Assembly (NCBI RefSeq): GCF_014651595.1
Contig: NZ_BMXE01000006.1
Span: 186,001 to 250,000, forward strand
DNA from: Pseudovibrio japonicus
GTDB lineage: Bacteria > Pseudomonadota > Alphaproteobacteria > Rhizobiales > Stappiaceae
Direction of reading: 5' to 3'
Length of the DNA stretch: 64,000 nucleotides
In this document: positions 34,701 through 41,390 of the stretch, in pieces
Position numbering within the stretch: the stretch's first letter is position 1
How the letters are laid out: each line of letters starts with the position of its first letter
Notes under the pieces: model-generated
The model's input: only the letters and a program-made list of their open reading frames with translations
Database searches by the model: none
What the model was told of the DNA's origin: nothing
Position numbers and translations under genes: made by a program

Positions 34701-36349
34701 TAAGCCCCGCAACCCATTCCCGCCCATTGCGCGCCATTGCCGGAAAACGCGAAGGCAGTTTTCCCAGAATTTGCTGCTTTATTGGAGTAAATGACATTCG
34801 CATTCTTCTTATCGGCAGCAAAATCCGACAAGGCGACCTTGAGCGTTTCCGCATCTGCGCCTGTAAAGACCGCCTTCTCCTGAAATAGCCGTTTGCGATG
34901 GTAAGTTGCAGCGCAAATGATTGGACTGTTCTGCACCGTCAAGACATCATTGCGCGCATAAGTCCCAGCCAATTCGGCCAGTGCTTCCTTTGTCGGTGCC
35001 GAGAGCAGCAAAGAATTCATGTCCTTGCGCGGAGGAAGTGGCCTCACCTTATTCGCCGCCACCTCTGGATCACTTATAATGACGTGGGCGTTTGTCCCTC
35101 CAAAGCCGAAGGAGTTAACTCCAGCATATCGCAGGTTCTCGCTAGACGGTAGCTCTACGCCTTCACCGGCAACCTGGATATTCAATCCATCAAAGTCGAT
35201 ATCGGGGTTCGGCTCATTAAAATGTAAGCTTGCAGGAAAATAATCGTTTTGAAGTGCCAGAACAGACTTAGCCAATCCCACCAAGCCTGATGCGGGCTCG
35301 AGATGGCCGACATTTGTCTTGACAGATCCAATCGGAAGAGGTGCCCGTCTTTTCTGCGCAAGGGTTCTGCCAATCGAACCTGCTTCTGCAGGGTCACCAA
35401 CGCGCGTTCCAGTACCATGCGCCTCGATGAAGGCAAGCTGGTTGGGGTCAATACCGTTATTCTTGTAAATGCGGTCGAGCAGGTTTGCCTGCTCCACATC
35501 GGATGGAAGCGACATCCCAACGGTCCGACCATCAGAATTCACATCAACGGCTACGATGTCAGCCTGTGATCTCTGGCCTTTCCACCGCGGAGCATCTTTC
35601 CGCTTGATGACCAGCGCAACGCCACCTTCAGAGCGTACATACCCATTCCCGCCAGCATCGAAAGCTTTACACTGCCCATCCGGTGACAGCATGGTCGCTT
35701 GCGCAAACCCCACAAATGGAAACGGGCTAGCCAGGACGTTAACACCGGCCACAATGGCACAGTCAATTCGGCCTGATTCGAGCGCTCGGTAGGCCTCGTG
35801 CAAGGCAACCAGAGAAGAAGAACAAGCCGTATCAACGGTAAAGCTTGGGCCTTTCAGGTCAAAAATGTAGGAAAGCCGGTTAGAGATGATGGAGAGCGTA
35901 TTTCCCGTCATAAAGTGACCAGTTGCCACGTTAGGATCGAACAGACTCTCATTGGCATAATCGAGCGCGGAGGCCCCTACATACACACCCACATGCTCGC
36001 CAGCCAATGTATCTGGTGAGATACCAGCGTCTTCAATGGCCTCCCAGGTGAGTTGAAGCAGGATGCGCTGCTGAGGGTCCATTTGTTCAGCTTCACGCGG
36101 CGAAATACCAAACACACTCGGGTCGAAGTCCCACAGGTTGTCTAAAACACCTGCTTTAAAAGTGTATGATTTGCCGGGCTCAGAAACACGTGGATGAAGA
36201 TATCTGAAATGCGACCAGCGATCCGCAGGAATTTCAGAAATACTATTCTGACCAGATCTCAGCAAATGCCACAACTCTTCCTTGCAAGAAGCGCCAGGTA
36301 CACGAACAGATAGGCCTACAATTTCCAACACGCAGCAAAACTCACTCAT
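28769..36349 (-). CDS. RkpA-like iterative reducing type I polyketide/fatty acid synthase
   Basis: This 2526-residue megasynthase has these domains in order: KS (about 5-430; Cys176 in DTACSSSL, His311 in EAHGTGT, His349), AT (about 530-830; Ser623 in GHSIGE, YPFHS at 724-728, malonyl-like), DH (about 895-1170; His926 in HVINGQMIFP, Asp1088), a degenerate C-methyltransferase region (about 1340-1560; DLSGSG replaces DxGxGxG), ER (about 1785-2098; HGGAGGVGLAA), KR (about 2118-2310; GGLGGFG, Ser2254, Tyr2267) and ACP (about 2405-2462; Ser2435 in GMDSL). An acidic tail of about 60 residues ends the protein. There is no thioesterase. All reductive domains look intact, so a saturated chain is expected. 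It resembles Sinorhizobium RkpA. Upstream ribosome binding site is weak. Confidence 0.93.
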   Translation of the reverse strand: MSEFCCVLEIVGLSVRVPGASCKEELWHLLRSGQNSISEIPADRWSHFRYLHPRVSEPGKSYTFKAGVLDNLWDFDPSVFGISPREAEQMDPQQRILLQLTWEAIEDAGISPDTLAGEHVGVYVGASALDYANESLFDPNVATGHFMTGNTLSIISNRLSYIFDLKGPSFTVDTACSSSLVALHEAYRALESGRIDCAIVAGVNVLASPFPFVGFAQATMLSPDGQCKAFDAGGNGYVRSEGGVALVIKRKDAPRWKGQRSQADIVAVDVNSDGRTVGMSLPSDVEQANLLDRIYKNNGIDPNQLAFIEAHGTGTRVGDPAEAGSIGRTLAQKRRAPLPIGSVKTNVGHLEPASGLVGLAKSVLALQNDYFPASLHFNEPNPDIDFDGLNIQVAGEGVELPSSENLRYAGVNSFGFGGTNAHVIISDPEVAANKVRPLPPRKDMNSLLLSAPTKEALAELAGTYARNDVLTVQNSPIICAATYHRKRLFQEKAVFTGADAETLKVALSDFAADKKNANVIYSNKAANSGKTAFAFSGNGAQWAGMGCGAYDANACFRETFDQIDAHFTGLSGWSLKAKLFSETLETDLQLTSIAQPLLFGVQVALCRALEEYALKPDMVLGHSIGEVAAAHIAGALTLEAAVALVYHRSAEQEVVSGHGTMAALVLPADEARQLIAKGGFDSIEVAAENSPKSVSLSGTKEDLEGFAKFARANHVAFRKVALNYPFHSKLIEPVEHPFRNAVGTVTSNPAQVPFISTVSGRIWDGQKLNADYWWQNLRKPVLFSKAVASAIDLGAEVIVEIGPKPILQSYLRQIVADQQSKGSVLSSLSNEQFDGADPVVHLVVRAFIAGAKIDTEKLFGQNPEGPVDLPGLPWQNKSFRFENSSEANMGIFRGGEHPLLGWRPNANYNLWTTHLDRSTVPFLEDHVINGQMIFPGAGYVEMALAAGSTLYGSDAVELRSMDILQALVLSDEYLTEVQTEISVETGTVKISSRMRLSGDDWTLHAVGRVAKLETAVPKIQLDFEAARLINTGEDIYKAALTYGLEFGPRFRRTQNVAQVDQGTFIVCLSALDKEDSVPSFGLHPAELDGCFHGLLSLFRENTTQNSRPKAYVPIFFDKVRQYQSGTSPAYVRIQVKRASELSILADFQIFDEDDNVIATIVGGRFRATELGRKDNLSDLVYRVETSLQRNPAAAVSSLEHNFPPIEDYVAEKFQTFEDEAEREAYLLLAAAAQRTAFDIISKFADSEQSVSLEDLPKAHRRYFVNLLTILQEAGAATECGNNRFDLNSDFELPEFDLLVASVLEESPQDIAAATILATTRKFVLEGLVQDELEGQDFEHSSAMLEQYWYSSPEAQARCRSVSQWLKAALSDWNNEKPLHVLDLSGSGLSLAKDIQQIQPEQVTQISIADSNHKSAARLSASTLDEPKITVYDTSNLDGHHTWDAVFEQGPFDVIISSGLLHAACQSEPDLFAKLAQALTAGGQFVAIEPMSDVFHDVAFGLSAGWFDGSISDEYAVGPLKTSSDWLEQFHATSFDAPIAIEAYKDGASVVLLSATAKAQNAAVHSAPLLDSPESKAMIIIAGNASLEQEIANAIRDDARLSAYNIRILNADSGEFDLNEANGWKTALAGSAVLDAEVKTIIHLYGLAEAGDSPVDQVMKRCVTCVGLIKAYPGFSGQLALVAPGGSGHNAEQESPAQSAAWTFARVLGNEAPELTPLALDVCTSKDMESIASDIVEAVFYQNAENELHQPEKSRVVSRVKAGFGQSSWEPAENVELNFSESGSLNNLGWRGQQRVDPSSDHVEIKVAATGLNFRDVMWTLGMLPEEALEDGYGGPNLGLEISGTVTRVGENVSNLAVGDKVVAFTSGGYSSYVTSPKFAVAKLDQGQDLVSAATYPVAFLTAYYSLIHLGELKEDQWVLIHGGAGGVGLAALQIAKHVGAKVIATAGSEEKREILRLLGADHILDSRSLEFPEEVMEITGGKGVHAVLNSLAGEAMESSINIVRPFGRFLELGKRDFYANTKIGLRPFRRNVSYFGIDLDQILLHDSELARKLIEDVFELIKDGTFTPLPYRVFDGRNVQDAFRLMQRSGHIGKILITPPQPEEVKVPQERTSLKFAQDGHHVVIGGLGGFGLEVCRWLADHGARRITLTSRSAVVSDQHKVLFETLADSGVTVSVVSCDVTDRAGVNSLLTELRQSAPIKSIVHAAMVLDDGIIQQLDGKRFRKVLEPKVQGASLLDELTQEDELDQFILFSSATTLIGNPGQSSYVAANGYLEGLARARRRAGKPALAVGWGAIGDVGFLARNGDVSDKLSRHLGEATIKAREGLDILKLAMEQDDGSAPGAVVHIGRFAWTAAHQSLPLLSKPLFSEIVGRGDADGDSEGATDIHSLIEGKSDGEAKDVVAHILAAEIGKILRLPAEDISYQRPLAEFGMDSLMGLELRMGIQKRFNLEIPLVSISGGTCLDDFAGQILIKLRKREGGEAVSEDGAHGVLANQHLSDDLDDSQKSTVHAILDTHQDKTARILN

Positions 36350-36366
36350 TTAGGCACCAACATCTA

Positions 36367-36378
36367 GCATTGCAATGC
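36367..36378. promoter_or_regulatory. Palindrome in PKS leader
   Basis: GCATTGCAATGC is a perfect 12-bp palindrome between the predicted transcription start and the PKS start codon. It could be an operator; nothing else supports it. Confidence 0.3.
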
Positions 36379-36401
36379 CCGCAAAAAACTCAAGATTCCA
36401 T

Positions 36402-36431
36402 ATATAACCTTGGCGAGAATGTACTTGTAAA
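36402..36431 (-). promoter_or_regulatory. Putative PKS operon promoter
   Basis: On the minus strand, TTTACA (36426-36431) and TTATAT (36402-36407) are spaced by 18 bases, about 55 bases before the PKS start. The surroundings are AT-rich. This would drive the PKS and the coupled alpha-oxoamine synthase. Confidence 0.45.
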
Positions 36432-37014
36432 ATTTAGCACATCAACAGTTTTCTCGGGAATGTATAATGTATAACCATGATCGGCCATCGCGACACCTCC
36501 CACTTCCAGTGTGACCAAACCCTCAATTGGATCAGCTACTTGCGCACCACAAGCAAAACCAAAGGATGAGACTCAGTAAGCCTTCAACTCATGAGTCGCT
36601 CAAAATTTCCTTTTTCCTAGGTATTTTTACTTTAAAAAATAAAAATATCGAAATAATTTTGCGATATATACTTTTTTTCATGAATCTAATTAATGCAACC
36701 TTTTTGAGCGAAACTAAACGCTTGAGACATTCCGTGTAATTGGGAAGCGATAGCGCTCATTCAATAAAGCGGTTCACTAGTTCATTATGATGAAATGTGC
36801 TCGCGACTCGTGCATATCTGCTCACCTATAGCCTATCGGTCGACGTAACCCCGCTAGCGTCGTTATTAAAGCTGTCTGATTAAGGACAAGCAGGCATCCG
36901 GATCCGAACCGCACCCTTGTAAAGTCACGATTTGTCGTTGTCACGTAGACGCTCCCACACACTCCACCAGCCAAGTAATACCGAATCTTCGTTCTCACCG
37001 CGCCTATTGCGGCA
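36432..37014. other. Intergenic stretch upstream of PKS promoter
   Basis: No supported gene is seen. The half nearest the PKS is strongly AT-rich (36600-36720), and a direct repeat AATGTATAATGTATAA occurs near 36461-36476. The remainder up to the GNAT gene has ordinary composition and no visible structure. Confidence 0.5.
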
Positions 37015-37437
37015 TCATTCCGGCGAACGTAAGCGCTGCCAGGGTTGGTGGGTGTCGGTTGGGGCTGTGACGTCTTGGTAGCCGAGAGCTTGGTAGAATT
37101 TCAGAGCGGCCTGATTGATGCGGTCGACCTTTAGCTCGTGTTGGCATCCATAAAAGTCTCGCAGAAACTGAACCGCTTTCCGGCCAAACCCGCGTTGGTG
37201 GTGGCTATAGTCGATGTAGAGAGAATGCAGGAAGTGCTCTGGCGCGCAGTAGCCCATGAAACCAGCAACCTGGCCTTCATATCGCAGAACCCAGACGTCT
37301 TCGCCTTCAACAAGGCTGTTGAATTGGCTTGCATCTATATGGCGCGTGTGGTCATAGGCGAAGGTACGGCTCGCTACATCTGCATAGAGCGCAGCGAGCA
37401 CGTCATGATCGTCAGCTGTGTAAGGCAAAATCTGCAA
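37015..37437 (-). CDS. GNAT-family N-acetyltransferase
   Basis: This 140-residue protein shows the GNAT fold: LRYEGQVAGFMGY (beta4), then LHSLYIDYSHHQRGFGRKAVQFL, where QRGFGRK is the acetyl-CoA pyrophosphate-binding motif, and INQAALKFYQALGYQ near the end. It acetylates an unknown amine. It follows gshA on the same strand by 31 bases and may be co-transcribed with it. Confidence 0.8.
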   Translation of the reverse strand: MQILPYTADDHDVLAALYADVASRTFAYDHTRHIDASQFNSLVEGEDVWVLRYEGQVAGFMGYCAPEHFLHSLYIDYSHHQRGFGRKAVQFLRDFYGCQHELKVDRINQAALKFYQALGYQDVTAPTDTHQPWQRLRSPE

Positions 37438-37468
37438 AGTGTCTCACCTTCCAGTGCAAAAGGTGAGC

Positions 37469-39073
37469 CTACTGATCGCCAAGGCACTCAGGTGGCAAAA
37501 CTTCAGTTGCGTTTTGAGAATCCAGAAAACGATCAAAGTTGTGTTCGCCCGCGCGGGCTTCAATTTGCTCATACGCAGCACGGGACTGGGACACCATGGC
37601 TTCCTGGAATTTCAACCGCTCCCCGGAAAGAGGCATGGCCTTCAGGTGATCTGACTGGTTCTTTGACAGCTCAGCGATAAAGCCGGTATATGAGCCCTTC
37701 TGCTTAACACCTTCCAGAATTTTGGCGGACGGTGTCAGATCTGGATTATCCAGCTTGGCAGCTTGCGCATTGACGGCATCCGTATGGCCGGTCCCGCCAT
37801 AGACATCATCCATGACTTCTGCGGTAATGCGCATGTCATCCAGCAGCCGGTGCCCAGCTTCACGAAGCTCCATACCGCCAGTACCATATGCTGGCAAAAC
37901 CAGACTTGGCACACGACCTTGCCATGCAACCATGCGCTGCTGATCATTCAGCGCCTGCTGTTCAGCAGCGGAGATACATGGCGACGACGCCAAGGTCAGG
38001 TGGGTCAGGAATGCATTGAGGAAGTGGGCCTGTTGCTCACAAATGCCGATTGGCGTCAGCGGGTTAATATCAAGGGAGCGCAGCTCGATATATTCAACGC
38101 CGCGGCGACACAATGCAGCAATCGGCCGTTCGCCTTCTTCCGTATTCCGTTTTGGACGCGCAGAACCGTAAAGCTCATTTTCAAGCTGAAGCTGGTGAGT
38201 GTTGATCTGCTTGTAATCGCCTTCTTTAGCCACACCGATCTGCTCGTACTCACGCACAGAGGTCGCCAGCGCGCCGCGCAGGCCCTCAATGTAGTCGCAC
38301 AGAGAGTTGTAGTGAATATCCAACTCGCTCTGAACAACGCTGGTATAGCCAAGATCACTCATCCGAAGCGAGGTTGCGTATTCACCGTAGTAGGTGTCTT
38401 CGCCCAACATGGACAGGGTTGGATGCGGTGCAGGCAGATAGCTTTTGTCGACAGCAGGAGAGGCACCAAACAAATACAAAACCAGCCAGCCATGACGCTG
38501 CAAGTTGCGGATCAAGCCGAGATAGCCCGCGCTGCGGAAATCCTGAAGGCTTCCGCCGGAGGTACACTGGCCATGGAAGGCCCGCCAAAGATCGTCGGAA
38601 ATCGAGAAGTTGTAGTGAATACCAGAGATTGTCTGCATACGCTTGCCGTAACGATGTGCCAGCCCCTTGCGGTAGAGTGTCTTGATCTGCGCCGCGTTGG
38701 AGGTTCCGTACTCAGCCACGCGAATGCTCTCATCGCTGGCAATTTCAGGCGGCATTGAGGCATTCCAAAGGTACTCGCCTGCATCGGTCCTGCGCGCAGC
38801 AAACGCCTGAAGCTCCTTCAAAAACTCCAGGCTTTCTGCCACGGAGTGCAATGCAGGGGTGATGAACTCCAGCTGGGCCTCGGAGAAATCTGTCGTAATA
38901 AATTTATGTGTTAGCGTTTTGCCCAGAGCGTCCGGGTGATCACGCAATGACATAAAGCCATCTCTGCCAACACGCAGAGCTTCTTTTTCGATCCCCACGC
39001 GGAGTTCCGCAAGGCCCCTACGAACAGCGCCTTGTTCCAACAGCTTCAGCGTGGTTTCACCTAATTTTGTCAT
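37469..39073 (-). CDS. gshA: Glutamate-cysteine ligase, enterobacterial (GshA) type
   Basis: This 534-residue protein aligns by eye along its length with E. coli GshA (518 residues). Shared motifs include GIEKEALRV, LTHKFITTDFSEAQLEFITP, YGTSNAAQIKTLYRKGL, RYGKRMQTISGIHYNFS and YIELRSLDINP. It joins glutamate and cysteine with ATP, the first step of glutathione synthesis. The ATG at 39073 fits the family start and has GGAACGAG upstream; the frame is open for 38 further codons. Most alphaproteobacteria use the plant-type ligase instead, so this gammaproteobacterial-type enzyme may have been acquired. gshB is not in the window. Confidence 0.92.
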   Translation of the reverse strand: MTKLGETTLKLLEQGAVRRGLAELRVGIEKEALRVGRDGFMSLRDHPDALGKTLTHKFITTDFSEAQLEFITPALHSVAESLEFLKELQAFAARRTDAGEYLWNASMPPEIASDESIRVAEYGTSNAAQIKTLYRKGLAHRYGKRMQTISGIHYNFSISDDLWRAFHGQCTSGGSLQDFRSAGYLGLIRNLQRHGWLVLYLFGASPAVDKSYLPAPHPTLSMLGEDTYYGEYATSLRMSDLGYTSVVQSELDIHYNSLCDYIEGLRGALATSVREYEQIGVAKEGDYKQINTHQLQLENELYGSARPKRNTEEGERPIAALCRRGVEYIELRSLDINPLTPIGICEQQAHFLNAFLTHLTLASSPCISAAEQQALNDQQRMVAWQGRVPSLVLPAYGTGGMELREAGHRLLDDMRITAEVMDDVYGGTGHTDAVNAQAAKLDNPDLTPSAKILEGVKQKGSYTGFIAELSKNQSDHLKAMPLSGERLKFQEAMVSQSRAAYEQIEARAGEHNFDRFLDSQNATEVLPPECLGDQ

Positions 39074-39916
39074 TCTCGTTCCGTTAATCTGCGCAAAACG
39101 GTAATATGGGCTCAAAATATTCCGGTGCACCTTTAGGCGCACTCTCTCACATAGATACTTTGTAATTCCGAGGATGCAAGAGGACAAAGCTTGTCGAATT
39201 TTCCGCCGTGCATTATCGGCAACGCCTCTCCTCAGTGCGCGAGCGAAGCTCTGGCCTAGAATAACATCACACGAAACCTAAAAATCAAAATGCAATCAAG
39301 CACACTTCTATGCTGAAATCATACATGGCTTAGACAACTTCAACAGTGAGAAATCTTAAACATGACCGTAATCACGGAGATTTCGCTCTAATATTCTGAT
39401 CTTAGCAAAAGACATGAACTTAATATTTGCTCAAGATTATCCTTACGCTTAATCAACCTGCTTGCGGGGAGTCTACTGCAATTATTTACTGAAGGGAAAT
39501 TTGATGAAATCCGCAGTCACCTCAGCAAGTGCAATTATATTTTGAAAAAACTAACTCACAGCTCTGAGGGTGCTCACCGCTCGTAACAGCAATTTGCCCG
39601 TAAGCGGCGATGCCACAAGGAGCGCACTTTCGACCCTTTTCTTTGACTAAACCGACCTCAAAAACACGTAAAGTTTTGTAGGGAAACTGAAGGCAGATCG
39701 TGCACGGATCTGCGGCTCCACCATGTTCCGCCTGCAAATTCTTCAGTGGATCCAGATTTGGAGAACTCCGAAGTTCGGCCTGGACTGTAGCCACCCTCAG
39801 CCATTCATGCCGAAATCCCCACAGGAACCCTAGCAAATACTCCGGCAAATCTAACGGGTGTTTTCGCTTCAGCCTGCCCCTTACTTTCAACGTGTCGGCC
39901 TGATGAGGACCATAAT
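39074..39916. other. Intergenic stretch between gshA and lipoprotein gene
   Basis: These are about 840 bases without a supported gene. A 164-codon frame on the minus strand (39522-40016) overlaps the lipoprotein gene and has no recognisable domain or good start. The gshA promoter should lie in the left part. No other structure is seen. Confidence 0.5.
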
Positions 39917-40348
39917 TTGCCAAAAAGCCTTCCCATGAGCGTTCTCGCATTCGTGCTCCCGGTTTTGGCTGGGTGCGTATTGGATGAACAACGCTTGCCA
40001 CAGTCCTATACGCCAACCGTTGCGGTTCCGCGCGGGGCGACGCTGGTAACCGTTAACACCACACCAGACGGCGCGTTCTGCTATTTGGAGGGATATCAAT
40101 CCTCCATCTATGTCCAACATACCCCCGGCCCAATAGTGGTGCCCCCTGGCTTCGAGGGGCAAAACCTCATTTGTGAGCTAGAAGGGTTTAAGACCACACA
40201 GGGTGCTGTGCTGCCGGGTCCGCCACCGCCAGATGGTGAGAAAATCATCATCCAACGGGTCTTTATTCCTGTTGGCGTGGATGACCCAAACTCGAGCCCT
40301 GCTGGAGCAATTGTACCTGACGGGTTTGTCGGCACCTACCGCCGTTAG
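39917..40348 (+). CDS. Small lipoprotein of unknown function
   Basis: This 143-residue protein begins with a short signal peptide ending in the lipobox LAGC (about residue 20) and should be lipid-anchored. The mature part is Pro/Gly-rich (VPPGFEGQNLICELEGFKTTQG, PGPPPPDGEK), with two further cysteines (FCYLEG and LICELEG). It recalls a PEGA-like surface fold (GATLVTVNTTPDGAFCYLEG), though this is by eye. TTG at 39917 is taken as the start because GAGGA lies 7 bases upstream and it adds the Lys expected in a signal peptide; ATG 39935 is the alternative. Confidence 0.65.
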   Translation: MPKSLPMSVLAFVLPVLAGCVLDEQRLPQSYTPTVAVPRGATLVTVNTTPDGAFCYLEGYQSSIYVQHTPGPIVVPPGFEGQNLICELEGFKTTQGAVLPGPPPPDGEKIIIQRVFIPVGVDDPNSSPAGAIVPDGFVGTYRR

Positions 40349-40605
40349 AGCGATGCTTTACGACAGGGCAATGCAGACCAATAAAGCCTTGCTTTTGAAA
40401 GATCCGCTTAATCCATAGCTAAGCCCGGACTGCCATGTTCTGCGACAGTTTAAAGCACGCAGGTCATTGCACTACATATTGTTTTCCCCGCACAACACGC
40501 ATTTTGACTTATCCGAATTCATCTATGTGATCCGCTTTGCAAACCTGCTGCCATGCAACGCAAGCCAGCCTGGCACAACGAACCCGAGAAAGGCAGGAGA
40601 ACAAA

Positions 40606-41328
40606 ATGACAAAGCCGCTTATCATTATCACCGGAGCAAGTTCCGGGATCGGCGCAGCGATTGCCAAGACTTTCGGTGCTGCTGGTCATCCTCTTCTTTT
40701 GCTGGCTCGCCGCGTGGCCAAGATGGAAGCCTTTGGCCTGCCCAATACACTATGTCTGAAGGTTGATGTTACCGACCGCGCACAGCTAATCGCGGCTGTG
40801 AAGGAGGGGGAAGACAAGTTTGGCCCGGCAGACGCCATCATTAACAATGCCGGTTGCATGCTTCTAGGCACGCTGGCTGATCAGGAGCCCGCTGAGTGGG
40901 ACCACATGATCGACGTGAATGTGAAGGGGCTGCTGAACAGCGTTCGCGCCGTTCTGCCAGCGATGAAAGCCCGCCGTAGGGGTACCATCATCAATATGGG
41001 CTCCATCGACGGGCGCCGATCCTACACACCTCATAGAGTCTATTGCGGCACAAAGTTTGCCGTGCACGCGTTTAGCGAAGCCTTGCGTGCGGAAGTAGCC
41101 GCCGACAACGTGCGTGTCATTGTTATTGCACCAGGAGCAGTCGCGACAGAACTGGTGTCTCACACCACGTCTCAAGCGCTCATTGATGCCCACTACGAAG
41201 CGCTCAACGCGCCACATAGCATTCTTGACCCACAAGAGATCGCGAATATTGTGCTATTCGCCTACCAGCAACCACAAACCACCAACATCCGTGGGATCGT
41301 GGTGGCAGGCACCGGTCAGGTCCAGTAA
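40606..41328 (+). CDS. Short-chain dehydrogenase/reductase
   Basis: This 240-residue classical SDR has TGASSGIG (10-17), NNAG, a serine-containing strand (INMGSIDG) and YCGTK. It resembles NADP-dependent 3-hydroxy acid or serine dehydrogenases (YdfG-like) in overall length and in its end (GIVVAGTGQVQ). The ATG at 40606 has AGGAGA upstream. It stands alone and is followed by a good terminator. The substrate is not known. Confidence 0.85.
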   Translation: MTKPLIIITGASSGIGAAIAKTFGAAGHPLLLLARRVAKMEAFGLPNTLCLKVDVTDRAQLIAAVKEGEDKFGPADAIINNAGCMLLGTLADQEPAEWDHMIDVNVKGLLNSVRAVLPAMKARRRGTIINMGSIDGRRSYTPHRVYCGTKFAVHAFSEALRAEVAADNVRVIVIAPGAVATELVSHTTSQALIDAHYEALNAPHSILDPQEIANIVLFAYQQPQTTNIRGIVVAGTGQVQ

Positions 41329-41356
41329 CGCTGATCGCGAAAAGGTCAGAACAGCA

Positions 41357-41390
41357 AGTCGGCTCTGCCCCGAGCCGACTGTTTTGCTTT
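41357..41390 (+). terminator. Rho-independent terminator after SDR
   Basis: A 9-bp perfect stem (AGTCGGCTC, 41357-41365, with GAGCCGACT, 41372-41380) has a 6-base loop and is followed by GTTTTGCTTT. It separates the SDR from the convergent serine hydrolase gene. Confidence 0.85.

Noticed and set aside
28769-36349. Several open frames of 60-140 codons antisense to the PKS.
   Set aside because: They lack ribosome binding sites and domain features, and are the usual shadow of a long, biased coding region.
17741-36803. The 14-mer ATGAAATGTGCTCG occurs at 17741-17754 and 36790-36803, on either side of the capsule/PKS region, as if marking island ends.
   Set aside because: Several chance 14-mer matches are expected among all pairs of positions in 64 kb, the match does not extend, and no tRNA or integrase lies near either copy.
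39522-40016. 164-codon open frame on the minus strand, which looked like a possible gene.
   Set aside because: It overlaps the start of the lipoprotein gene that has a good ribosome binding site and lipobox, and it shows no recognisable domain.
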